A stretch of DNA of 64,000 nt from Cuneatibacter sp. NSJ-177. GTDB lineage: Bacteria; Bacillota; Clostridia; Lachnospirales; Lachnospiraceae. The DNA lies in the NCBI RefSeq assembly GCF_022867805.1, contig NZ_JALIFO010000006.1, positions 496,001 through 560,000 of the forward strand. The letters are read 5' to 3'. Each line of letters begins with the position of its first letter. Position 1 is the first letter of the stretch. Below the pieces are notes generated by a model. The model was not told the DNA's origin. It did no database searches and saw only the letters and a program-made list of their open reading frames with translations. This document shows, piece after piece, positions 1 to 6,757 of this stretch. The position numbers and the translations under genes were made by a program.

Positions 1-405
1 GTGTCTGGCAGCCGCGATATCGCAGATGGGAAAGTCTCTTCCCGGCTCCATCTCGTACCAGTTGCCCAGAATCGGTACAATATTGGAAAGGCCCTGGGAT
101 CTGGCTTTTTCCATCAGGATATTCAGCATGGCCTGACTGCTGTCCAGCGCATAGACTTTTTTTGCCCGCCGGGCCAGGGGGAGCGAAAGCGGGCCGGTTC
201 CGCAGCCCACGTCCAAGACCGTATATTCCGGCCTCAGCCTGGTCATCAGGCGGACCTGCCGCTCTCCGGCGTCCCCTTCCCGCCGGGCGCGCTGTTCCCA
301 CTGTCCGGCGCCGGCATCCCAGCGGAGCGCTTCTTCCCGGTCCTTCCTGCGGACGCCCCAGACATTCATTTTTTCGATCTCCCGCCAATTCAGCCAACGT
401 TTCAT
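1..405 (-). CDS. Class I SAM-dependent methyltransferase, second tandem copy (partial, 3' end off the window)
   Basis: The 135 codons visible begin with MKRWLNWREIEKMNVWGVRR and carry a Rossmann motif I, VLDVGCGTGPLSLPLA, followed by an acidic strand-2 residue in YALDSSQAML. This is the S-adenosylmethionine-binding half of a class I methyltransferase; the substrate-binding half lies beyond the left edge. The ATG overlaps the stop of the upstream methyltransferase as ATGA, so the two are probably translationally coupled. The protein is a clear paralogue of its neighbour: both start with W-x-E/R-x-E-K-x-N/H-x-WGVR, then a W-D-x-GA-x-x-WE segment, then the same glycine-rich motif. Substrate unknown. 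It sits last in a transporter operon, which suggests it acts on the imported ligand or in its use; that is inference. Confidence 0.85.
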   Translation of the reverse strand, partial: MKRWLNWREIEKMNVWGVRRKDREEALRWDAGAGQWEQRARREGDAGERQVRLMTRLRPEYTVLDVGCGTGPLSLPLARRAKKVYALDSSQAMLNILMEKARSQGLSNIVPILGNWYEMEPGRDFPICDIAAARH

Positions 406-1259
406 CTGATTTCCTCCTCCAGCAGGTCGAAACGGATCTCATTGGGGTCCCATCCCATAACGGATATGGAGCGGGTCCTCTCCAGCAGATAGCAGCCGTC
501 CTCCTGCCGGACGGCGTTCCGTTTGACGTACTCCAAGGCAGCCTCATCGGTTCGCCCCGGAAAACAGGCGAGGGCCAATTTCTCCCAGGTTTCGCCGCGC
601 AGAATTTCGCTGTCGGATACGTATTGAATTTCCGGATGGGCGCCCAGCTCGTAGAGCAGGTTGAAATGGAGATTGATGCCGTACAGCCGTCCGTCCGGCC
701 TCTCGTCCCAGTTCTCTTCCTCCCGCTCGGATTTCAGCCAGCGGCCGCGGGAGCGGCCGAAAAGCGAGCTCCAATCTTGCTTCTGCTGTACCATCCAGAG
801 CGAATAGCAGTATTTTCTCGCGCACCGGCTGAATTTCAAAATGTTGCCTTGCGCGGGAGAGTGTCGTGTCACCGCAATATCAGCTTTCGGGTAGTCAAGT
901 CCCGGCTCCATATGGTTCCAGTTCCCCTGGATAAAATCGACGTTCTTTAGGCCGGAGGCCTGAACCTTTTCTTTGGCAAATCTCAGCATATTCTCACTGA
1001 AATCCAAAGCCGTGACTTTTTTAGCCCTGGCGGCGAGCAGGGCGGTCAGGGGGCCGGTGCCGCAGCATACGTCCAACACCGTATCCTCTTTTGAAATCGC
1101 AAGGGCTTCGGCCTGCTTTTTCGCGAAGGCTTCTTCTTTTTGGGAACGTTTTTCCCAGCCGTCCGCGCCCTGATCCCAGAGTGCTGCCACAGCGTCGTTT
1201 TTTCCTCTGACTCCCCAGTCATTATGTTTCTCCAATTCCAGCCAGTTCGCCCAAAACAT
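402..1259 (-). CDS. Class I SAM-dependent methyltransferase, first tandem copy
   Basis: A 285-residue protein with motif I VLDVCCGTGPLTALLA near residues 62-77 and acidic motif II VTALDFSENML, the hallmarks of a SAM-binding Rossmann methyltransferase. The following segment has GNWNHMEPGLDYPKADIAVT in the place expected for motifs III-IV. The C-terminal half (charged, with W and Y residues) is not recognisable and probably binds substrate. It starts 14 bases after the binding-protein gene and its stop overlaps the next methyltransferase start, so it belongs to the five-gene minus-strand operon. The combination of a FecCD-family transporter with SAM methyltransferases recurs in anaerobes, but no substrate can be read from the sequence. 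Confidence 0.88.
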   Translation of the reverse strand: MFWANWLELEKHNDWGVRGKNDAVAALWDQGADGWEKRSQKEEAFAKKQAEALAISKEDTVLDVCCGTGPLTALLAARAKKVTALDFSENMLRFAKEKVQASGLKNVDFIQGNWNHMEPGLDYPKADIAVTRHSPAQGNILKFSRCARKYCYSLWMVQQKQDWSSLFGRSRGRWLKSEREEENWDERPDGRLYGINLHFNLLYELGAHPEIQYVSDSEILRGETWEKLALACFPGRTDEAALEYVKRNAVRQEDGCYLLERTRSISVMGWDPNEIRFDLLEEEIR

Positions 1260-1273
1260 GGATTTTCCTCCTA

Positions 1274-2428
1274 TTAATTTGCTGTTTCTCTTCCGGCAGG
1301 GTAGAGGACTTTTTCCAGCTGTTCTTCGGAAAGCTCATATCCGTAGAACGTCGAGAAGAAATCCTTTACGGTTTGTTCCGCATCGTATTGATACACTTCC
1401 GGCTGAATATAGTTTGCGGCCCACTGCCAGACCAGAGGATTTTCCGCATTGGCCAGGCCGGAGCAGGAAAGTCCGTAAGGAACAACGTAGAGTGCGCCGT
1501 CTTCGACCGCTTTTAAGGAACGGTACTCGTCGCCGGAGAGGAATTCCAGTGTCTGTTTACTCTCGCAGAAGATGATATCCGGGTTATAATTCAGCAGTTC
1601 CTCTGAGGTCATCTCCGCCGCGTAGGCTTCGATGCCCGCCAGCTCTCCGATGTTAATACCGCCGGCTGCGGTGATCCATTTTTGAGGCATGGAATTTGGT
1701 CCGCATACAGCGCTGTTTCCTCTCATGTAGGCGACTTTTGGTTTCTTTTCCTCGGCAATGGAAGCGCTTCGATCCGCCACATCCTTCATGATCCCCTGGT
1801 AGAATTCCTGATAAGCTTGTACCTTTTTCCCGGTATCTCCTCCCAGGGCGTCGCTGACCAGCTGCATGGTCTGGATTAGCTCGCCGTCGTCCTTCAGGTT
1901 GCAGAGGGCGACCGTAAAGCCGCTGTCTTGAAGCCGGACGGACAGATCATTGCTGGGTGTGGTTCCGTAGATCAAGACGAGGTCCGGATCGATGTTGAGC
2001 AGAGATTCCAGGTTCATGTCATTTTCCCCGAACGTTTCCAGCCCGTGAAGCGAGGGGAACATGGCGTGCATAAGCGTGCCTTCGGAGCAGTCGGCTCCCT
2101 GGCCGAGAGTTGCCACCGCAGACGGGCCGCCGACAATCAGCGTGATCTGAGTCAGGTTTCCTTTTCCGGAGGCGATGGTCCGGGTGCCGGCAGGGATCTC
2201 AACAGAATTTCCCTGCATATCCACGATGGTACGTGTGGCTCCTTCTGACTGCGCCGCAGAGGCGGATGGTTCCGCCGCAGATGTGGCCGTCTGTTCAGCG
2301 GCAGTAGGGGAAGCGGCTGTGGCAGCGGCGGTTGTGCCTGCCGTACTGGAATTTCCGGCGCAGCCGGACAGAGATGCCGCAGCGAGAAGCATTGCCGCCA
2401 TGACGGCGGCCCATTTTCTGTTTTTCAT
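1274..2428 (-). CDS. Periplasmic-binding-like lipoprotein of a metal-chelate/corrinoid ABC transporter
   Basis: This 384-residue lipoprotein has a signal peptide ending in the lipobox LSGC (Cys23). An Ala/Thr/Ser-rich linker of about 40 residues follows, then a TroA/FecB/BtuF-type (PF01497-like) domain starting at TRTIVDMQGNSVEIP. The phrases LESLLNIDPDLVLIYG and LLNYNPDIIFCES are the typical N- and C-lobe signatures of this fold. It captures a chelated metal, haem, siderophore or cobamide outside the membrane and hands it to the permease. Its start overlaps the ATPase stop as ATGA. The ligand cannot be assigned from sequence; the two downstream methyltransferases are the only functional hint. 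Confidence 0.9.
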   Translation of the reverse strand: MKNRKWAAVMAAMLLAAASLSGCAGNSSTAGTTAAATAASPTAAEQTATSAAEPSASAAQSEGATRTIVDMQGNSVEIPAGTRTIASGKGNLTQITLIVGGPSAVATLGQGADCSEGTLMHAMFPSLHGLETFGENDMNLESLLNIDPDLVLIYGTTPSNDLSVRLQDSGFTVALCNLKDDGELIQTMQLVSDALGGDTGKKVQAYQEFYQGIMKDVADRSASIAEEKKPKVAYMRGNSAVCGPNSMPQKWITAAGGINIGELAGIEAYAAEMTSEELLNYNPDIIFCESKQTLEFLSGDEYRSLKAVEDGALYVVPYGLSCSGLANAENPLVWQWAANYIQPEVYQYDAEQTVKDFFSTFYGYELSEEQLEKVLYPAGRETAN

Positions 2429-3270
2429 TTTTCTACTCCTTTTTCTTTATGAATCGTTCTCTCTATGCCGGTGGACGGGATTTCGCCTTCCTCCCGCAGA
2501 GGGATACAGATTTTTCGATTGATATCTTCTCCAAACCCGCGGATCCGGACCGGCACATGATAGATGGAGTGCAGATTTTCTTCCGTGATCACTTCCTCCG
2601 GCTTTCCCACGCTGGTGAAAGTTCCCTGATTCATAATCGCAACCCGGTCCCCGATCAAAAAGGCGTGATCCGGGTTGTGGGTCGTCATCAGAATGCCGAC
2701 TCCCCGTTTTTTCATCTTTAAAATCAGATTCAGCGTTTCCATCTGTTTGCCAAAGTCCAGGTGAGAGGTCGGCTCGTCCAAGAGAAGAAAATCCGCTTCC
2801 TGAGCGACGGCCCGCGCCAGCATCACCATCTGGAGCTGGCCCCCGGATAACTGATTGCAGGGCCGGTGAAGGACGCCTCCGAGATCCAGCGCTTCCACGG
2901 CCTCCATCACTTTATCGTAGTCTTTTTTGGCAGGCCGGTTCATACTGTTCAGGTGAGGAGTGCGCCCCATCAGGATTAAATCCAGGACCTGGTAAGGGAA
3001 TACCAACTGGTAGGTTTGGGGAATGTAAGCGATTTTTTTCGCCAGCTCCTTCGCGTCGTAGCTGCGGATATCTTTTCCATCCAACTGTACCCGGCCATTG
3101 AGAAGCGGATGCAGGTTCATGATGCCTTTTAGCAAGGTGGATTTTCCGATTCCATTGGGCCCTAAGATGCAGAAAATCTGATCGGTTTCTATGTCACAGG
3201 TTAAATGGGAAAAGATTTCGGCCTTTCCGTCGTAGGAAAAAGTAGCGTCTTGAATCGAAATCACGGACAT
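2425..3270 (-). CDS. ABC transporter ATP-binding protein, FecE/BtuD type
   Basis: About 281 residues with Walker A GPNGIGKST (the usual Ala replaced by Ile), Q-loop in AYIPQTYQL, signature LSGGQLQM, Walker B FLLLDEPTSHLD and the H-loop His in MTTHNPDH. It energises import by the neighbouring FecCD permease. I chose the ATG at 3270: it forms TGATG with the permease stop and has a GA-rich Shine-Dalgarno about 8 bases upstream. A GTG nine bases further upstream is the only other candidate and has poor spacing. The C-terminal ~50 residues after the NBD are charged and variable, as is usual in this family. Confidence 0.93.
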   Translation of the reverse strand: MSVISIQDATFSYDGKAEIFSHLTCDIETDQIFCILGPNGIGKSTLLKGIMNLHPLLNGRVQLDGKDIRSYDAKELAKKIAYIPQTYQLVFPYQVLDLILMGRTPHLNSMNRPAKKDYDKVMEAVEALDLGGVLHRPCNQLSGGQLQMVMLARAVAQEADFLLLDEPTSHLDFGKQMETLNLILKMKKRGVGILMTTHNPDHAFLIGDRVAIMNQGTFTSVGKPEEVITEENLHSIYHVPVRIRGFGEDINRKICIPLREEGEIPSTGIERTIHKEKGVEK

Positions 3271-4424
3271 CACAGCCACCCCTCTTTCGCCCGTTTTAAA
3301 ATCAGCAGGAAGATCGGGGCCCCGATCAGGGAGGTGACGATTCCCACGGGGATTTCCGCCACCAGGAGGGTCCGGCAGACCACATCCACGATCATCAAAA
3401 AGACCGCCCCGACGAAAAAGGCGCAGGGGATCAGGCGGCGCGTGTTAGGGCCGATCTGCATCCGTGTGATCTGGGGGATGATGACCCCGATCCAGCCGAT
3501 CATGCCGCAGACGCAGACGGATACGCCGGTGATCAGCGTGGAACAGACAATGATGAGAAGGCGTGTCCGGGCTATATTTACGCCGAGAGTCTTGGCTTCA
3601 TCGTCCCCCAGGGCCAGCACGTTCATCTGCCAGCGCACCCGCAAAAGGAGCAGCAGGCAGACGGAGATGAGGGGGATCAAAAGTCTCAGGCTGGAACCGC
3701 TGATTTTGGCAAAGGATCCCATCAGCCAGAATGTGATCTCCGGCAGCGCTGTCTCGGTCGGAGCGATGTATTTGATGATGGAAAGTCCCGCGGAAAAAAT
3801 GCTGGAGACAACGCTGCCGGCCAGAACCAAAAGCAGCGTCTGATTGCCCCGCAATAGTTTGCTCGACAAATAGGTCAAGGTGACGGCCAGCGCGCCGCTG
3901 CAGAAGGCGAACAAGGTGGTAAAGCCGGATCCGAGGGTCAAAAGAATGCTGATGGATGCGCCGAAGCTGGCGCCGGATGACACTCCCAGGATGGATTCCG
4001 AGACCAGCGGATTTCGGAACAGACATTGATAGCTGGCGCCGGATACAGCAAGCCCGCCGCCGATAAAGATCACGGCGAGAATGCGGGGAACCCGGATCGT
4101 CCAGATGACCGTTTCCACATTGCTGTCCCAGGTCACAGGAATCGGATTGGCTAATGCGTAATCCAGAGAGGGAAAAATTTTTGCGGGAAGTTCCAAAAGA
4201 TCGAAGAATCGATCTACTATTCCGTGGAGAAAAGCATAAAACACTTCGGTTCTCGTGCAGGAGTACCGCCCGGAAAGAATGCAAAAAAGAATGGTCACAG
4301 CCATGGCGGCGGTGATGATAAACGCAGCTTTCCAGAAGAAGCTTTTTTCCTGTTCTTCGATTTGTCCGGCCATACCCGGACCTTTGTTTCGCGGTACATT
4401 CGCTGTCCGATATAACTTTTTCAC
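3270..4424 (-). CDS. FecCD-family ABC transporter permease
   Basis: A 384-residue polytopic membrane protein of the FecCD/BtuC family. Recognisable family features include RVPRILAVIFIGGGLAVSGASYQ (residues about 110-135), the NPLVSESILGVSSGASFGA segment, and the C-terminal CGMIGWIGVIIPQITRM followed by P-x-x-RRLIPCAFFVGAVFL. The start is a GTG at 4424 preceded by AGGAAATAGGAAA; an internal ATG at 4373, preceded by AAAGG, is an alternative that removes 17 polar residues. It is the first gene of the operon, with a good promoter upstream at 4480-4508. Confidence 0.92.
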   Translation of the reverse strand: MKKLYRTANVPRNKGPGMAGQIEEQEKSFFWKAAFIITAAMAVTILFCILSGRYSCTRTEVFYAFLHGIVDRFFDLLELPAKIFPSLDYALANPIPVTWDSNVETVIWTIRVPRILAVIFIGGGLAVSGASYQCLFRNPLVSESILGVSSGASFGASISILLTLGSGFTTLFAFCSGALAVTLTYLSSKLLRGNQTLLLVLAGSVVSSIFSAGLSIIKYIAPTETALPEITFWLMGSFAKISGSSLRLLIPLISVCLLLLLRVRWQMNVLALGDDEAKTLGVNIARTRLLIIVCSTLITGVSVCVCGMIGWIGVIIPQITRMQIGPNTRRLIPCAFFVGAVFLMIVDVVCRTLLVAEIPVGIVTSLIGAPIFLLILKRAKEGWL

Positions 4425-4479
4425 TTTCCTATTTCCTGCTCTTAACTTTATTTATTCTTTGAAACAAATAACGAAAAAT

Positions 4480-4508
4480 ATTGTACCATGTAAATTTGGG
4501 AAATACAA
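4480..4508 (-). promoter_or_regulatory. Sigma-A-type promoter for the FecCD transporter/methyltransferase operon
   Basis: Reading the minus strand, TTGTAT is followed by a 17-base spacer and TACAAT, then about 55 bases to the permease start. The region between 4425 and 4711 is very AT-rich and holds no gene. I did not find a metal-regulator box that I can name. Confidence 0.7.
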
Positions 4509-4668
4509 GATGATATAGGGATTTAATGGAAAATATAAAAATATCAAAGAATTAATTAAAAAAATATGGAACGGAAAGAGGGGAAAATTATTTTGATTTG
4601 AGGGGAAGAAGAGAAAAGCGGCATCCTGGCCGAGGGAATGATTGGAGACAGGAGGGAGAGCTTTCCGG

Positions 4669-4696
4669 CTCCGCCGTTGATGAAAGAACGGCGGAG
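4669..4696. terminator. Ten-base-pair hairpin downstream of the LysR gene
   Basis: Perfect inverted repeat CTCCGCCGTT / AACGGCGGAG with an 8-base loop, lying 16 bases past the LysR stop. There is no clear T-tract on either side, so it may be a transcript-end stem rather than a full intrinsic terminator. Confidence 0.5.
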
Positions 4697-4711
4697 CAAT
4701 GGGAATGGGAA

Positions 4712-5635
4712 TTACATTTCCGTTTCTTCGCCGGTCAGACCGTGGTATTGGCGGCAGAAATCCAAGAAGTGAAGAGCAACCGCCGAACGATTTCCTTCCT
4801 TTAAAGTAGTGACTGCGCGGGTGCAGAGAAAATTCCGGTCCACACAGCCTTTGGCTGTCAAAATCGGCCGGCAGAATAAGGCGTCGGTTTCATACTGGGC
4901 GGCATTGTCTGTGGTGATCACCGCGAAGGCATGTCCATGCTCCGCCCACATCAGCGCGTTGGTGCGGCTGGTGGAAATGCTGAGAATCTGCGGGGTAAAC
5001 CCACTACGCTGGCAGGCGTCCGTAAAACGTTTATATACGCCGGGAGTGATGCTAAGCGGGATATTCTTAAGCTCTTCCAGGTGAATTTCTTCTTGATCCG
5101 GCGAGATCCATGGATTGTCCCGGCGGCCGGAAACCATCATCTGCTCGGTAAAGGATAAATGAGCGGTTAAAATCGGAGGCAGGATCCGGGAGGTGCGAAT
5201 GATCCCGACCTCGATGACGCCATCCTTCAGCAGATCGATTAAATCATTGGAGGAGGCTTCGTAGAGTGTGAATTGGATGTCCGGATTCTCCTCATGAAAG
5301 TGGATCAGAAGATCTTCGAAAAAAGGATCCGGATATGCCTGGGTGATGCCGAGACAGAGCGTTCCCCGGATCCCTTTGACGCAGGCGCTGATTTCTTTAT
5401 AGGCGGCGTCCTCCAGGTAAATCATGTGCTTGGCTTTATCGTATAGGATTTTTCCCGCGTCGGTCAGTTCCATCTGCCTGGTGTTGCGCACAAACAGCGT
5501 GGCGCCGAAAGTCTCTTCAAAGTGCTTCAACTGATTGGTCAGGGCCGGTTGGGCGATATGCTGTTTCAGCGCTGCGGCGGAGAGGCTTCCGGCCTCCACA
5601 ATGGCGACATAATTTCGGTAATGCTCCAGATTCAT
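4712..5635 (-). CDS. LysR-family transcriptional regulator
   Basis: A 307-residue regulator with the N-terminal winged HTH of LysR proteins (MNLEHYRNYVAIVEAGSLSA, then IAQPALTNQLKHFEETFGATLFVR) and a substrate-binding effector domain from about residue 90. The ATG at 5635 is preferred because AGGAGG lies 7 bases before it; the ATG at 5641 is only one base from that site. A strong promoter lies at 5660-5688 and a perfect palindrome containing a T-N11-A core sits at 5707-5723, near position -60, the usual place for LysR autoregulation. The target genes are not evident; the rightward neighbour is a decayed ferredoxin fragment. Confidence 0.92.
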   Translation of the reverse strand: MNLEHYRNYVAIVEAGSLSAAALKQHIAQPALTNQLKHFEETFGATLFVRNTRQMELTDAGKILYDKAKHMIYLEDAAYKEISACVKGIRGTLCLGITQAYPDPFFEDLLIHFHEENPDIQFTLYEASSNDLIDLLKDGVIEVGIIRTSRILPPILTAHLSFTEQMMVSGRRDNPWISPDQEEIHLEELKNIPLSITPGVYKRFTDACQRSGFTPQILSISTSRTNALMWAEHGHAFAVITTDNAAQYETDALFCRPILTAKGCVDRNFLCTRAVTTLKEGNRSAVALHFLDFCRQYHGLTGEETEM

Positions 5636-5659
5636 ACTCATGCCTCCTTTCCTAGCTTG

Positions 5660-5688
5660 ATTATACAAAAATATGGTCTGCAATACAA
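5660..5688 (-). promoter_or_regulatory. Promoter of the LysR gene
   Basis: On the minus strand TTGTAT, a 17-base spacer and a consensus TATAAT, about 25 bases before the LysR start. Confidence 0.75.
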
Positions 5689-5706
5689 TATAGAAAAAAA
5701 GTAATT

Positions 5707-5723
5707 TATAACGTGACGTTATA
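5707..5723. promoter_or_regulatory. Perfect 17-bp palindrome, likely LysR operator
   Basis: TATAACGT-G-ACGTTATA. It contains a T-N11-A core (TAA...TTA), the general LysR-type recognition form, and its centre lies about 62 bases upstream of the predicted LysR transcription start. Confidence 0.65.
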
Positions 5724-5798
5724 GATTCTATCGTTTTTTGTTATTTAACATTTTGGCTGATTCGTGTTATATTATCTGTAACCAGCAAGGAGCTGACT

Positions 5799-5910
5799 TG
5801 TCTTGCCGGACTTCTGTAACACTGCTTCCCTCATCATCAGGGCGGGAAATGGTAAATCCATCTGCCATGTGGGTCTGCCATTTCCCATCTGTCAAAAGTC
5901 CGGACAGACA
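5799..5910. repeat. Long imperfect inverted repeat
   Basis: An 18-base arm at 5799-5816 (around GCCGGACTT) matches the reverse complement of 5893-5910 with few mismatches, and an inner perfect pair GGGAAATGG (5844-5852) / CCATTTCCC (5878-5886) is nested inside. It could be a small palindromic insertion or a long RNA hairpin. It abuts the broken end of the ferredoxin remnant. Confidence 0.5.
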
Positions 5911-5926
5911 GGAACGGGAGTGATGA

Positions 5927-6043
5927 GAGGACGAAGTAGGGCGTCCTTATGTAGACGCAGAAGAGGCTTGCACCGGCTGCGGACTGTGTGAACAGCGCTG
6001 TCCGGATTTCGCAATCCGTGTGGAGTATAGAAAGGCTGTCTGA
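5927..6043 (+). pseudogene. Remnant of a KorD-like 4Fe-4S ferredoxin subunit (C-terminal fragment)
   Basis: Reading from 5927 in frame, the 38 codons include TGCGLCEQRCPDFAIRVEY and end with a stop at 6041-6043. The CxxCxxCxxxC spacing followed by CP-DFAIRVE is what is seen in the last cluster-binding segment of delta subunits of 2-oxoacid:ferredoxin oxidoreductases (KorD/VorD). There is no start codon in this frame; two stops (TGA TGA) stand immediately upstream, and no first cluster motif is found. A working KorD has about 65-80 residues. I read this as the tail of a gene whose front was lost, possibly with the inverted repeat just upstream involved. No other kor subunit is present here. 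Confidence 0.65.
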
Positions 6044-6201
6044 GTGTCATATTAAATATAGAAAAAAAGAAACCGATTGCGTTCCTACCGAACGAAAAAA
6101 CTATTTGCCTATCGTTTTATCCGAAGGCGCCGGACCGATTTCCTGACAGGCACAGGAGACGGAGCCGGCGTTTTTGGGGCGGATAACGTTAAAAAAAGAT
6201 A

Positions 6202-6230
6202 TTTACATTCCGATTGAATTATGCTATACT
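6202..6230 (+). promoter_or_regulatory. Promoter of rpsO
   Basis: TTTACA, 17-base spacer, TATACT; transcription would begin near 6237, just before the structured leader. Confidence 0.8.
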
Positions 6231-6244
6231 ACACTAGTATTACG

Positions 6245-6285
6245 CCGCGGCCAAGCTTTTGGACACTCCGACCAAAGCTTAGCGG
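6245..6285 (+). promoter_or_regulatory. Structured rpsO leader, candidate S15 autoregulatory element
   Basis: An outer CCGC / GCGG stem encloses AAGCTTTTGG / CCAAAGCTT with a 9-base loop, located between the promoter and the Shine-Dalgarno. S15 commonly represses its own translation by binding leader structures in both Gram-negative and Gram-positive bacteria. The position and shape fit that role; binding is inferred. Confidence 0.55.
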
Positions 6286-6318
6286 ACGGTAAGAATTATA
6301 TTTTAGGAGGAAATCAAG

Positions 6319-6585
6319 ATGATTTCAAAGGAAAAGAAAGCTGAAATTATTGCCGCATACGGCAGAAAAGCGGATGACACCGGTTCGCCGGAAGTGCAGG
6401 TTGCCCTGCTGACCGAGAGAATTACGGAGCTGACCGAGCACCTGAAAGAGCATCCGAAGGATCACCATTCCCGCCGCGGCCTGTTGAAGATGGTAGGTCA
6501 GAGACGTGGTCTGCTGGATTATCTGAAGAGAAACGATATCGAAGGCTACCGGCAGCTGATCGAACGCCTGGGTATCCGTAAGTAA
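6319..6585 (+). CDS. rpsO: 30S ribosomal protein S15
   Basis: An 88-residue protein, exactly the usual S15 length, beginning [20 protein letters not shown] and containing the conserved [15 protein letters not shown] and [22 protein letters not shown] segments that bind 16S rRNA in the 30S platform. A strong AGGAGG precedes the ATG. It is followed by an intrinsic terminator and then pnp, the rpsO-pnp order conserved across bacteria. Confidence 0.99.
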   Translation: MISKEKKAEIIAAYGRKADDTGSPEVQVALLTERITELTEHLKEHPKDHHSRRGLLKMVGQRRGLLDYLKRNDIEGYRQLIERLGIRK

Positions 6586-6595
6586 TAGCGTACAG

Positions 6596-6629
6596 GCTAG
6601 GGTGGAGAACGCTTTCCACCCTAGCTTTT
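6596..6629 (+). terminator. Intrinsic terminator after rpsO
   Basis: Perfect 11-bp stem GCTAGGGTGGA / TCCACCCTAGC with an 8-base loop followed by TTTT. It would attenuate read-through into pnp. Confidence 0.9.
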
Positions 6630-6667
6630 GTATATGTATAGGAAATTTCTGCTAGGGGAAAGAACTT

Positions 6668-6716
6668 CGAGACCACTGAAAAGGGTACGGGCTTCGTGCA
6701 TTTTTCAGTAGTTTCG
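6668..6716 (+). promoter_or_regulatory. Long stem-loop in the pnp leader
   Basis: Arms at 6668-6682 and 6702-6716 pair in 14 of 15 positions (one wobble, one mismatch) around a 19-base loop, about 40 bases before the pnp start. In Escherichia coli a pnp leader stem is cut by RNase III as part of PNPase autoregulation; this stem is in the equivalent place. Confidence 0.6.
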
Positions 6717-6757
6717 ATGATTCTCCCTGGCAAGATTAGTAAAAAGGAGAAACAAAT

